Of a stretch of DNA of 64,000 nucleotides, positions 46,627 to 57,840 are shown piece by piece (within the stretch, counting starts at the first letter, position 1; every line of letters starts with the position of its first letter). The position numbers and the translations under genes are program-made. Location of the stretch: the NCBI GenBank assembly GCA_032622095.1, contig CP136063.1, positions 206,197,934 to 206,261,933 of the forward strand, in the 5' to 3' direction. This DNA comes from Siphonodentalium dalli (lineage: Eukaryota; Mollusca; Scaphopoda; Gadilida; Siphonodentaliidae). The notes below the pieces were generated by a model. That model ran no database searches, was not told where the DNA came from, and was given only the letters and a program-made list of their open reading frames with translations.

Positions 46627-46713
46627 CTTGAGAAAAGCCCATTACATTGATAGCAGACCACCGTCAGTCAGTACGCTTACCACCTGCAGACAGTATCATT
46701 TGGAAGCGCGGGT
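46627..46713. repeat. Direct repeat, copy 2 (copy 1 at 45629-45718)
   Basis: The same sequence family and orientation as 45629-45718, with short indels. Confidence 0.65.
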
Positions 46714-47189
46714 CCCCTGCGAACGTTACCATTGACAATCTATCGCCCTAAAAAATTTGATCCAGGGGATCGTTTGCCATCAAAATATTAATAAATTCGA
46801 TTCAGTATCTAATGAGGAATACATTTAGTGGATAATCGATGGACGATGCATGTAAAACATCCAATTTTTCGGTTTATTCGTTCGATAGCGAAAATGTTGA
46901 TAAAAGTCTCATTTTATCAGCCAGTACGACTTATCTGTTTGTGTAAATATAGTTGGTCATCTGTGGTATTTATATGAAATTCCCTATAGGAATAACTCAC
47001 CCATTATGTCTTATACCCTTATATATGCTCGCTGATGACGATTCATGATATCTACTAAAAGCTACCGATGTGATTGGGGTCCCCTGCTAACGCGTTTACA
47101 TAGTACCACAACCACTGCTACCTCGCAGGACCGGTTCACAGGTGATACATACTCGGTTTAACTCACACATGTATATTCCGAGTAGGTGG

Positions 47190-47190
<1 letters not shown>
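46714..47190. other. Non-coding stretch with an inverted partner at 44.99 kb
   Basis: CTACCTCGCAGGACCGGTTC near 47109-47140 is the inverse of GAACCGGTCCCGTACAGCGAGG near 44998-45020. No gene was recognised. Confidence 0.45.

Positions 47191-47250
<60 letters not shown>
47191..47250. repeat. (TA)n microsatellite
   Basis: A 60-bp uninterrupted TA run immediately before a 122-bp-family element. Confidence 0.95.
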
Positions 47251-47251
<1 letters not shown>

Positions 47252-47455
47252 TAGAAGGTGACCCGACTTCGTCCGGGCTATTCAAAAACCAAATTTCAAG
47301 TCGATTGCTCCACCCGTTTCCGAGATCTGGTCTGCGCATGCGCGAAGCTGGCGCCGCACGGGCTCGGCGACCCGATAAAATTCGTATCCGGGGCAAGATA
47401 CATTCACATACCAAATTTCAAGTCGATAGCTCCACCCGTTTTCGAGATATATAGC
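47251..47455 (+). mobile_element. 122-bp-family element, truncated
   Basis: CTAGAAGGTGACCCGACTTC directly follows the TA run. One and a half 122-bp monomers follow, including one GCGCATGCGC. It breaks off at a GAGATATATAGCCC junction. Confidence 0.75.
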
Positions 47456-47749
47456 CCAATGTCATTTGCGGATACCTCGGTCGGTGATGAGTTAACGCGA
47501 TCACGTCACGATATGTTGATGGCGTAATATATTTACGCAATGATTTTCGATGAGCGAAGCATGGTCCTGTGTTCTTCCCGATACTTAAGGAAGAAACTTT
47601 AAACGCACACAGGCGTGTGATACATCATTGGAAAGATGAAGCGCCACAGATTCTAATCGTGCAAATTATATGACTGGCAATTTATTATTCGCGCTATATC
47701 GAATCGATTTGTGAGCACCGAACTGAAATATATTAGCGCAAAACGGCGC

Positions 47750-47940
47750 AAAAAAAGATTTGACCTCGGCACGTGAAAAGTTGACCTCGGATCTGAAAAT
47801 CAATAGGCCTATGTTAACCCCCGGCCGAAAATACCCCCACGTACCAAGTTTCATCGAAATCGGGTCGGTCGTTTTTGAGTTCATCGATTACACACACACA
47901 CACAGACAGATACACACACAGATCTTTCAAAATATATAAT
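47750..47940 (+). mobile_element. 3' part of an ACCCGACTTCGTCCGG-family element
   Basis: It matches the right third of 57231-57840 (CGTACCAAGTTTCATCGAAA, TCGGTCGTTTTTGAGT). It ends in a CACACAGACAG tract, TCTTTCAAAATATATAAT and a TA microsatellite. It may be the far end of the 47251 element, separated by about 300 bp of other sequence. Confidence 0.65.
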
Positions 47941-48157
47941 CGATATATATATATATATATATCATATAATCGGTCACCACATTCAGGGGTGACAGGAAGA
48001 CAGTCATTAGTGACTATATCTGTGAAAAAATATATGACTATTAAATTTAAATTGTATATGATTGTACATGTATGTGTACTTTTCCTGTGTATATTAAAAA
48101 TAAAGAATGATCGTATCCTAACGATCCTTTGAATTCATCTTGATGGTTGTTGAATGT

Positions 48158-48550
48158 TTAACCCTTTCAGTGCCAGGGGCCGATCTCATCGGCCCTAATT
48201 TACGGTCTGTAAAATCGGCCCTAAAAAAATTTGGGTATGCTTAAGCATGCTATAGCGAATTTAAAAACAAACTGGATAAAACCTTAGGGGCATGTTATAA
48301 CTCAAAACTATCACCAAGTATTCATCGTAATAATTTTGATGCCCATGAAAAACGTAAGATTCCCTAGCACTAAACCTACAAAATAAGTCTGTAAATGAAT
48401 ATAAGAAAAAATGATTAAAATTGTAAAAATTGTAAAAAATAATAACAAATGATGAAAAATTGTTAGGCCAATGTATTCTCTTATATATGCGAGGCGACCT
48501 ATGGTCGACTCGCATATATAAGAGAATGCATTGGCACAGGGTATATGGGT
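48158..48550 (+). mobile_element. TTAA-type MITE family C
   Basis: TTAA, then CCCTTTCAGTGCCAGGGGC and a palindromic CCGATCTCATCGG. The core is T-rich on the minus strand, and one 69-nt hairpin lies at about 48467-48535. The right end (CACAGGGTATATGGGT) matches inverted sequence next to the 21028 copy, so only one TTAA terminus is seen. Confidence 0.65.
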
Positions 48551-49019
48551 ATCTAGTACTGTTCAGGCTGTCTGTGTAGGTACGAGTAGGTTGCCATCTA
48601 CAGTGGCTCAATAGATCACCGGTGCAGCTATGAACCAGTCTTTGGTCCTACCATTTGTGGTGTTTTAACGATCGTTCTCAGAATAACAGACATAAACTAA
48701 ATAAAACTTCTTTCCAAGGCAGTACATCGATTCATTGCAGTGACAAAAGGATTTGAAATCTGACAAACAACTACAAGAACCTCATCCCATGAATATTGCC
48801 ACAAAAGAATTCACGCCTCTCAATTCCACTTCGATCGCACTCTCTCGCATGTGCCACTATTGTCAATCCAACATCCATACAGATAGATTTATTTCTTATA
48901 CCATACATCAATGGTTTAAAGAAAACATGTTTACATATGTATACCTAATATCAGAGACAGTGTTAGACGAATAAAGAAGATATCAGTTCAACAAAGATAT
49001 ATTATTCTGGTTGTTACCT
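48551..49019. other. Non-coding stretch, nothing recognised
   Basis: Short open frames without motifs. The right edge enters the LINE 3' region. Confidence 0.45.
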
Positions 49020-50121
49020 ATCAGGGGCATGCAGGGTAAACCAGTCACTAGATAAGACCAACAAGGACCCCACACCATACTAACCTAGGGCACATCCGTG
49101 GGGAACATAGTATGTGGCATCTCTCTGACCTCATCGAGTAGCTAGTCGACCCTCCATAATCTTAACAATTTACAGAGTCTCCCAGCTATCGATGGTTTTC
49201 TCGTGGAGAACAAGATTTTTAGTTTCATTGGAATTGGGCAATTCCAGTATGACTTTCGCAACAGCATTTTTCGCTCTGTTGATAATGATTGACAGTAAAA
49301 AATATAGTGAATTTCGTCACCGATTTGGCCGTTGTTACATATTGTACATATTCGATTATCACGGGGTGTACTGTGCCACCTACCCTTTTCTATTGGTAAT
49401 GAGTGGCTGCTTGTTCTGAATCGAGCTAGGGTAAATTTGATGTCATCACGAAACTCTGAGATGTAATATTCCTGTCCGGTTTTAATATCCTGTATATTTC
49501 TTCTTGACTGGAGCGTTTACATGATTCGTGCCACTGTTGAATAGATTGATCAGTCAGTTTCTGTTTCACCAGCGATATGGTTATATTTAAATCTATGGCG
49601 GGATTCTGTCCGATCCACAAATACGACAATCCACAATCATTTAAAATGATGTTCACTGCTCAGCCAAGGTGTGTAAAATCCGTCAGTTTCGGATATCATG
49701 ATGGCAGTTTGCTACAGTTGTTGGGCGAGAGAATTATTAACTGATCCGTTCAAAATCTTGATCCAATAGCTAATTATCCTCACCTTAATGGTGACTTCGA
49801 GGGAGTATCGTCCCAATTCACCGTATACCATGAATCTTGGAGTGGTGGATCTCAAGTGTAGCAACATTTTACAAAATTTCAAATGCATCCTTTCTATGAT
49901 GGAGTTGTCTCCAACTCCCCATATTTCTGAACCATAAATCAGAATAGGTAAAACCATAGTGTCAAATAATCGCAAATGCGCATTGATCGATAGTTTGTGT
50001 ACACATCCGATTCTGAAGACTTCATACATTGAATGAGTAGCCTTTCTACCTGCAGCGCGTTTAGCTTCTGTAAGGGACCCATTTCTGGAAAGAGATGTAC
50101 CCAAATAGAGTTGAATGAGCT
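49020..50121 (-). pseudogene. LINE reverse-transcriptase C-terminal half and 3' region
   Basis: From 50121 downwards the minus strand encodes the end of a non-LTR reverse transcriptase. First comes the thumb (YLGTSLSRNGSLTEAKR, LRLFDTMVLPILIYGSEIWG, VYGELGRYSLE). After frame breaks come SYLWIGQNP and WHESCK...IYRILK (49656-49426), then a shifted zinc-knuckle end with IGDEIHYIFYC (about 49330). The segment to about 49020 is probably its 3' untranslated region. The polymerase core (YADD box) is absent because the copy is truncated near 50121. The clade is not assigned; CR1/Jockey-like is likely from the PILIYGSEIWG motif. Confidence 0.8.
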
Positions 50122-50966
50122 AGCTACTTGCGGGTTTCGGTGTTCCTGAATCTCTATTCTCTACATTATCTTTTGGGGGTTTTTGCTTCGATGTCAATGT
50201 ATATGTTAATGCACAATGTGCGTCTGATCGTAATGAACTGAACGTTTTGAACGGACACAGATAGTCGGTGTTACAAATTACATAATCAACTACTGATGAG
50301 TTTTTACATGTGAGTTTACGGATTTTCGCATCCCCACCGAATCTCCCATTTACAATGCATAGCTCAGATCACCGACACATGTCTATATACATCGCGTGTA
50401 GAACGACATTTACGCCGTTTTACGGTTGACAGTTAGAACGAAATATTACGGTCATTTTAGGGTGATATTATGTTAATCATAAGTTCTCGAAAAGTCATCT
50501 CATAAAAGGAAACATTTTATGGATATATATTATTTTTATTATTTACATATTTACATTGACCTGCGTGCTTTGGATAATGTTGTCTGTATCATTTATGTGT
50601 TTCAAGTAGGCGCAATTGTTACAATAGTACTCAAAATATTTGAAAAAATATATTCACCCATGGATATGATATCATATATGACGTACTCACCCGTCAATGG
50701 TTATAAGGGTAGTCCGATGCGACCTGCTGGCCTTATATGGTAATTCAACCTAAAACAAACATTGTTTGCGCACATGATGAGTCGATAAGTTTCCAAGATA
50801 CCGAGTTATACCATCGATACTTGATTATTGGCTCTGATCAAATTGTCTAGAAACCTTTTTGTATTTGTCATTGATAAGATGCTGCAAAGTATTGCTGGAT
50901 AATTGCAATCTGTCAAGGCAATCAGGACTGCACCAGCAAATGGCTCTCTCCAGTAGTTTATGGACG
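50122..50966. other. Non-coding stretch, nothing recognised
   Basis: AT-rich sequence between the LINE fragment and the TGACGT-rich repeat. A 74-codon frame at 50519-50743 has no motif. Confidence 0.5.
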
Positions 50967-51345
50967 ATGTTATTCACGTATGACGTTATTTGCACTCGTT
51001 GTTCCCATTGGCTGACCACAAGAATGTCTGACGTCATAGCTGACGTGCATACGTTGATATATAAACGTTATTTGACGTTACTTTGTGCGTATTTGACCTT
51101 ATTAACTGACCACAAGGACGTCTGATGTCATAGTTAATGGACGTTATTTAGACTTGTTTGACCTTACTAGACTAACCACATTAACGTTTGATGTGCCTAC
51201 GTTGATGTATCAACGTTATTTGGCGTTATCTGCACTTATTGGCGAACTTCTGACATTCTTACTTAGATGTATCAACGTATCTGACCGTATTTGGCTGACC
51301 ACAGCAACGTCATATGTGTCTTAGTGGCGTAATGATTGATGTTAC
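50967..51345. repeat. Degenerate minisatellite rich in ACGTTATTT and TGACGT
   Basis: About four to five imperfect units of roughly 80-90 bp share GACGTTATTTG, GCTGACCACA, ACGTCTGATGTCATAG and CCTACGTTGATGTATCAACG. Several units contain TGACGTCA or TGACGT, the CREB/ATF core. No coding capacity. Confidence 0.6.
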
Positions 51346-51479
51346 TAGTCTGTTACATAAACCGTTTCGTAACTAGGTCACGTTTGATAACAGCGCCGCC
51401 ACCCACACCACCTCTCTTTTTAAAAAGGGGGGTTGTGGGTAAAACAAACATAGGAGAGAAAAAACAAACAGTTCGAATT

Positions 51480-51947
51480 TTTTTTTTTTTTAACCCTGCT
51501 TCAGAATGTTCTTTAATAAGTTTGTTTCTGATATCCATCAGAATGATTCCGAGAAGATGGTCACATCTCTCTTGATCATATGCAGGTGGATCTGAAGAAG
51601 ATAATCCGATTCTCCAATTAAGATCCATGGATAGGTCGCTACAAGACAATCTCCGAATTCATTAATATGTGTGAATTTTGCTTCGACACCAATTTTCCTT
51701 GTGGTGTAGGAAGTTTCTGACCAAACATCAGTATGGAAGTTCTCCACAATCCGTTCAAATCGTTTAACTCGACCAGGACTGAATATCGAGATGAGTTTCT
51801 CTGCTACTTTATCGTCGTGGAAGTACAGAGCTCTTTGGTACCTTTTGGCTCGACACAGTAGTAAGGTTTATCATCAACAGTGAATATGCCAGGGTAGAAA
51901 TTGGAGAACACGTTGTATTTCCCGTAGAATGGTAGTATTTCAGCCAT
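51480..51947 (-). pseudogene. NADAR (YbiA-like) domain gene, frameshifted
   Basis: An ATG at 51947 opens MAEILPFYGKYNVFSNFYP, then FTVDDKPYYCVE, the start of NADAR domains (FY...FSNFYP.....Y..VE). After a frameshift near 51862 the next frame gives ALYFHDDKVAEKL and VEAKFTHINEF. After another shift the C-terminal HLLGIILMDIRNKL matches the closing G.LLG..LM..R..L. NADAR proteins act on N-glycosidic bonds of riboflavin intermediates (YbiA) or ADP-ribosylated bases. The copy is broken at two or more places. It lies immediately downstream of, and on the same strand as, the Polinton capsid relics, so it may have been element cargo. Insertion next to a NADAR gene of the host is the alternative. Confidence 0.7.
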
Positions 51948-52219
51948 ATCCCACGAATGTCAGGGGAAGAATGACAGACAATTAGTTCATGCAATGCAAT
52001 TTTATTTGCATCTATTTTTTTTCCCCAATATAACATGTGTGAACAACAATACAAGTATACCATTGAATCTGCATCGATTTTCAAAATATATGAGTGGATT
52101 ATCAACATTATGTGAAATATAATTCATGTAGAACAAACAATACAAGCACAATTAAAAGAAATAATAGATTTAGTTTTTTTGTTTGAGTAATGCAGTTCAA
52201 TGCCAGGGAATTGCTAAAA

Positions 52220-52627
52220 AATTGAAAATTTTAGGTTGCTAAGGAGTTTTCAGTGCATGATGATAGTAAATGTTCAATGTAACTCCTGTAATGATATCCC
52301 CTGCCTTCACTTACTTCTTCAGTGTTGAATAACACGACAACTCTTTTGAACATCGTGTTTTGGAAATTGTTTGTTGAGACGGCTTTGTGGTCATTATCAA
52401 AATCCGTCCCATCGGTTTTTGAAATCTAACAGAATGAACGATTTCGTCAAATCGAGCCAATGTCCGGTAGGTCCTTCAAATGCAGATTCGAGTAAACCTT
52501 CATATTGGTATCCTGTGGTTGCTGGCTGTTTCTCGATGTATACGCCATCTTCTATAGTAACGATTATCGGCGGCATAGAAAACAAATCAGTTTCTGATTT
52601 ACCGCAGCAATCTGATTGTCGATGCAT
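52220..52627 (-). pseudogene. Polinton major capsid protein (double jelly-roll), N-terminal relic
   Basis: An open piece of 76 codons contains the usual opening of Polinton major capsid proteins (ETDLFSMPP, then an IE.G.....P stretch). Further codons downstream include HYRSYIEHLL, a segment of the first jelly roll. The frame ends near 52220 and the remaining several hundred residues are not seen. The product would form the icosahedral shell proposed for Polintons. Identification is from motif memory. Confidence 0.6.
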
Positions 52628-52629
52628 GA

Positions 52630-53020
52630 CTATGAGAAGATATCCCTGGATTTCTTCTTCCTTTTTCGTTGCATAACATTCAATTTTTTAGCTCGATTTG
52701 ACTGCTGAATAATGTTGTTCTGGCTTTTACGCTTTCTGCTAAGATTTTCAGTGGCACCAGATAAGAGGCCTTGATCTGCCTGTTTACCTCTGTCTGGAAG
52801 TGCACTTTTTAAATCTTTGCCAACGAAAATATCGTGACCGACATTAGCCACACTTTAGTCATTTGGACAGAATCGATTTTCCAGGTTTTTTGCGAGTGGT
52901 GATATGTTTTCGTTCCATTTTCCTGAAGAAATTTCCGACGCCATATCCTTGATTCCATTTGGCCAACGTAAATATGAATTGACCGCCCTACATGCATCAT
53001 CATTTAAAGAAAAGTTCAAA
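52630..53020 (-). pseudogene. Small basic Polinton-type protein relic
   Basis: Two overlapping minus-strand pieces (53052-52855 and 52851-52630) together form a short protein. It has an FSLNDDACRAVNSYLRWP segment, a hydrophilic middle, and a Lys/Arg-rich tail ending KRKKKSRDIFS. It sits just before the capsid start, the place of the small virion-type protein in Polintons. The function is unknown; nucleic-acid binding of the basic tail is an inference. Confidence 0.45.
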
Positions 53021-53032
53021 ACTAGTTTGGTA

Positions 53033-54075
53033 TTATTTATATGAATTTTCATCTACAGTGAAGAGTGAGTATCGTTCTACATTGGCATTTGAATGGAATT
53101 GGAGCTCCGGTATCATCGGGATTTTAACAGTAATAAATGACGTTTTAGCATCGAGAATAGGGAAGTATTCAATATTTCGGAATTCGTGCATGAAAACTCT
53201 TTTACAACTTTTTCCCATTACAACTGCTAAGACTTTTGCGTGTCACCCACTATTTGATTCTGTATCAAGTCACAATAAATAAGAATATTTTCGAATTTGA
53301 TTTCTTCTCTAATTTCACGAAAAACGAATCTTCTATTTTCTGCCCTGTTTTTTAAAACCTAATATATAATCGTTTTTTTTTCTTCAAATTGGATAAGCGA
53401 CATAAATTGGAATCTCGCTTCACACTGAACGAAAGTATGAGACAATATTTTCTCAAGGACTGAGCTTGGGTGAGTTTAGAATATGTGATACAATGAATAT
53501 CACTGGAATAAATATATCACTGTCGACGATATTGTTGATAAAATCAGGATACCGAATTTGATGGTTGGAACATTCTTGATCTCATACTTGTTCAGTAATA
53601 CTTTCTGAACGTTTCTTAGTGTTCATAGCCTTTTTGATTTTTCTTGAATAGATTTGAATCAGTTTCCGTTGAACCGTAGATATATTTTCAGCGGGAAATG
53701 AAGAGCATTCTCCAGAGCGAATCCTTGGATTCCTGGTTAGATGCAATCAGCAATCAGTGTTGCAATCACTGTTCTGTTAAGTGTAATAATCGTTGTTTTT
53801 TTTTCCGATTAACAATGGCGGCAAATGAACAGTTATGGTGCATGCTGGAGATTGGTCATAATTAATGGTCAAATCCGATAAACCTGAACCGGTTCTGTCC
53901 AATCAGCTGATAGAACGACTCTATTGAGTCCGACTTCATTATTGTCGTGTGGTAGATCCATTAGTTGTGGCAACTGGACAGTGTACCCGGTCAGAGTGGT
54001 GTCAGTAAAGGTATCCATACTGGCATTGGATGGTAATGTCAAGATGAGTTGTTTGGAGGTTGATGTGGCTGCCAT
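53033..54075 (-). pseudogene. Penton-like minor capsid protein relic
   Basis: The N-terminal part at 54075-53869 starts MAATSTSKQLILTLPSNAS and contains TLTGYTVQLPQLMDL and EVGL, the hallmark start of the conserved Polinton minor capsid (penton-like) family. A C-terminal-like part at 53218-53033 contains RNIEYFPILD and ITVKIPM. The middle is broken. The length of about 340 codons overall would fit one gene. Confidence 0.6.
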
Positions 54076-54281
54076 TTCTTGATTTGCAGTGATGGCAACA
54101 GATATCCCTATACAGCTAGATAAAAAGGTGATCCGCCGTGGACTTTTGTCACTATTCTAGCTCAGATTCACAATTGATACGATGCTTATAGTGTAGATCA
54201 GGAGGACTTGTGAAGCGGATATAATTTCTCCTGATGGCACTCGGTTTCCAAAGCCAATGATCCAGTCAGACATCCCGTCAA

Positions 54282-54850
54282 TCACTTTATCACCTCCACG
54301 TTTTGTTTCGATATCCATGAATTGAAATTAGGAGGATACCCTAGCCACTTAACGAGTACTTTCCTTCTGATGATTTTTGCAACGTACCACAATGTATTAG
54401 GTTCAAGGGTTACGGGGATTAATTCTTCATTGTAAAATGTACCTTTAATTTCTTCGTCATTATAATCTCTCAACTTGTACACAGCATGATTTCTATTCTT
54501 TCTTTTTTTTTCGGTAAAGTTCTCAGCAATTTTTGGGCAACCAAAACGTCGTCAGCAATATCAACCACATCCTTATGTGGTTTTCCAATGGATCGATGAA
54601 CGCTAAAGTTGTAACCATTGAAAATGCCAGTCTGTGTGACGTCGAGTTTTTAATTTGAAGAAATAGTTTTTCTAGTTTCTGTTTGAGAGTTCGCTGAAAC
54701 CGTTCTACAATGGCAGCCTTAGTTTTTTTTTTCAGTTGAGAGCTTTCCGGTGAATGGCAACAAGCCATATTTCCGACTAAATCCTGAAAAATTACCAATA
54801 ATTCTGCTGTAGTTAAGGAGTCGATTATGTAGGGCATTGCTGTAGGTACT
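54282..54850 (-). pseudogene. Polinton integrase: catalytic tail and chromodomain
   Basis: 54710-54523 carries KAAIVERFQRTLK, the ERF.RTLK segment after the DDE core of retroviral-type integrases. 54482-54282 carries YKLRDYNDEEIKGTFYNEEL and a chromodomain end, VLVKWLGYPPNFNSW, ending in a stop. A chromodomain fused after the integrase is typical of Polinton and of some LTR retrotransposon integrases. The neighbouring capsid relics favour Polinton. Upstream (54850-54779) the frame is replaced by one arm of the CAGTAATGCCC mariner-like repeat, so the catalytic core is lost. Confidence 0.75.
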
Positions 54851-54906
54851 GCTCTATCGTCTGATCGTAGCGATTTCTTTCTCGATGTCGGATTGTCCGC
54901 TATCAA

Positions 54907-55140
54907 CTGTTTACTAATACATAGATATTGATCAAACTAAGCATGGATCTGAATACAAAATGGTTCGATATATGCTCAAATTGTATATAGCAATGCGATT
55001 CAGAATTCGACGTTACCCATTACCGGAGTTACCGACAACACATCAGTCGATTGAAGTGTTCATTAGACAATAGAAGGCTCGAGCTTATTATTTATCAGAT
55101 TGTTTCATCTGTATAAGAGTAGTCCCTTCCTATATATTTT
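54907..55140. other. Non-coding spacer
   Basis: Nothing recognised between the integrase relic and the 68-bp tandem repeat. Confidence 0.5.
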
Positions 55141-55412
55141 AACCCTTTCTATACTAAAGCATCATTGACGAGTAGTTACACCGTAGGTAATGTTCAGATA
55201 ATAAGTTTAACCCTTTCTATACTAAAGCATCATTGACGAGTAGTTACACCGTAGGTAATGTTCAGATAATAAGTTTAACCCTTTCTATACTAAAGCATCA
55301 TTGACGAGTAGTTACGCCATAGGTAATGTTCAGATAATAAGTTTAACCCTTTCTATATATACTAAAGCATCATTGGCGAGTACTTATACCATAGGAAATG
55401 TTCAGGTAATGA
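55141..55412. repeat. 68-bp tandem repeat, four units
   Basis: Units begin AACCCTTTCTATACTAAAGC at 55141, 55209, 55277 and 55345. Units 1 and 2 are identical; the last is diverged and has a TATA insertion. Confidence 0.95.
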
Positions 55413-57230
55413 GTTCAACAAACGTAAGTCGTTTTTAACTTTGTTGAAGTTATTATCTAAACATTTCTCTCAACAAATAGGGCTCCTCTGTACTTTTAGT
55501 TTTCTATCGTCTGCTTATATTACATGCACATCCCTGCAAACCAACAATGGACTATTCCGGTGTTCTCTTTTTAACTGACTAGGAGAATCGATTTAGTGTC
55601 AATGGGATAAAACTAGGTTTTTAGTCTGCTAACGGACTCGCGACTGGACATTCAGAGCTATTATATAGACAATGAAATCATCGACTCCCCACCGAATGAG
55701 AATATCAATATATCAAAGAGAGATGGCAAAATATGCAGAACACCGAGGCTATTAGAGACGAATGTCATAAATGGATTAAGTGCACTTAGCATGAATATTT
55801 TAGAAGACGATTTCTACCTTCTGATTTAACGAAAGACCCTAGCTTCTTTCCATCTAAAATACAACTGAAATCAGGAAATTTAGTAATCTTACCCTAACTT
55901 TTCTAATTTGTGAGACATGTACGCACTTAACTTAACTGATTAAACACCAGCCTTATCTGATTTATCCAATATGCACCATATTTATTAATATGACACACGT
56001 TAATCCTATTGTGTATACAATACATTTAGCATTTCCAACCGGTATTAATTGTCATCAACGCCAGGAGATTAAGTTTTCAATGTATGTGTGTACCTGCCAT
56101 ATCATAATGATGTTCAAGAGAGTCAATACATTGATCTGAATCAGTGCTGCAACGTATATAAATCTGTAATTCAGTATTGAAGAGCGAACATTTTTGTATC
56201 CAGGAATCGGACCAACGCAGCAAAATAAAAAATGGTGCACCATCAAATAATCACACACCCTCTGCATTCATAGAATAAGCTTCCGTAAGAATCAGTACAA
56301 ATTGCGATACTGTTACACGTTTCCGACGTTCATTAGGCAATAACTGAAGTCGACACTTCATAAAAAGCAATGAACGTCTACGTCACTTCAAGCCGACCGT
56401 GTGCACGAGCTCGCTGCGTGTTGTTATTGGGAGACTGTGTTGGAATTTGAACAACATAATTATATTACTTACAATTGTTTTGGTAGTTTTGAAAAGTTGT
56501 TCACATCATTACTTTTCAATCAAAATGTACTAGTATATGTTATAAGAAATGACTTGCAGATCGATTTGGGTCAAAATCCAATCGATATGCAAGTCAATTC
56601 TTAATTCTAAAATAAAGGGGTTAATATGTAACCAATAATGGTCATGTATTGAAGCCGAGTCAGTATACGGAAACACAGTGGTATTGAAAAACGAAAAAAA
56701 ATTATCCAGGAAAATAAAAAGGGTGCACATCCATTGACCCCCCCCCCCCCCCAACTAAAATACACGGGTTAATCTGTAACCAATAATGGTCATGAAATGA
56801 AGCAGTCAGTATACGGAAACACGGCAATCAACTGAAGGATTCATTAGACAAGAGGACTTATTAGACAGAGAACGCGTGTTCAAACGTCTTTGACACGTTA
56901 TCTCCCCACTAAATAGATTAAATTCACAAATCGAGCGTCGTTAGTGGAGAGTAGACCGATATATTTCAACAGTTGAGTGTCTGCGCATTAGTATGACCAT
57001 TTCCACATACATGCATATATAATATATGCGTTGGTGTGTTAAATTGACCCACAAAATACGCAACAATCTTCTGCGAGACGTACGAATAATGTGTATTATA
57101 CGCATGTGTATCCAGGGGATATACACAAGCAAACTCCGTCCATTCTTTTGTAACGACAAGACATTGCCGGTATATCCTCATGTCCCGTCCACATGCCACT
57201 GGGGGAAATACCAGATATACCATTATATAT
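55413..57230. other. Non-coding stretch with short direct repeats
   Basis: GTAACCAATAATGGTCATG ... CAGTCAGTATACGGAAACAC occurs at about 56628-56682 and 56778-56822, separated by a C run near 56739-56752. The words TTCATTAGACAA recur (55059, 56840). No gene was recognised; open frames at 56055-56267 and 56401-56604 lack motifs. Confidence 0.5.
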
Positions 57231-57840
57231 ACTACTAGAAGGTGACCCGACTTCGTCCGGGCTTTGACCTTGAATTGGCCATTTTGAAGGTCAAGGTCAA
57301 TTGGGGTCACGATTTGACCAGTCCAAAAACACTGCCCGGACAAAAGTACCCGACAAACGTGCCCGTCGAAATCCATCCGGTTTTACCCGATTTGACCTTG
57401 AATTGATCATTTTGAAGGTCAAGGTCTGGTCGGGGTCACGATTGGACCCGTCCAAAACAATCAGTGGACAAAAGTAACCCCACGTATCAAATTTCGTCGA
57501 AATCCCATCAAAATTGGCGATTTGACCTTGAAGTTACCCGATTTCAAGGTCAAGGTCACGTCGGACGGGCAAATGAATATGCCATAAGAAAGTACCCCCA
57601 CATACCAAGTTTCATCGAAATCCCGTGATATTCGGGCGTTTGACCTTGAAATGACCCGATTTCAAGGTCAAGGTCACGTCGCACGGACAAATTAATAGGC
57701 CTATGCCAGTTCTCGGCCGAAAACACCCCCACATACCAAGTTTCATCGAAATCGGTTCGGCCGTTGTCGAGTCCATCGCGAACACACAGACACACAGACA
57801 GACACACAGACAGACAGATCTTCCAAAATATATAATAGAT
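57231..57840 (+). mobile_element. Complete ACCCGACTTCGTCCGG-family element, TCAAGGTCA-rich
   Basis: It starts after ATATATACTACTAG and ends CACAGACAGACAGATCTTCC plus AAAATATATAATAGAT. In between are four modules alternating TTTGACCTTGAA, AAGGTCAAGGTCA and a CAAGTTTCATCGAAATC block. Nine exact TCAAGGTCA/TGACCTTGA words occur. No open frame spans it. The class is unknown; the microsatellite-like tail suggests a LINE-mobilised short element. Confidence 0.75.

Larger units (their letters stand above)
51480..54906 (-). mobile_element. Decayed Polinton/Maverick segment
   Basis: Minus-strand relics of Polinton-type genes lie in a row: integrase with chromodomain, penton-like minor capsid, a small basic protein and major capsid. 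A NADAR-domain gene follows. No protein-primed polymerase, packaging ATPase, protease or terminal inverted repeat was recognised, so only part of an element of typically 15-20 kb is present. All genes carry stops or frameshifts. The identification rests on order and short motifs seen by eye. Confidence 0.75.

Noticed and set aside
54282-54906. Integrase as part of a Ty3-type LTR retrotransposon
   Set aside because: A chromodomain after an integrase also occurs there, but no gag, protease, reverse transcriptase or LTR is visible, and Polinton capsid relics follow on the same strand.
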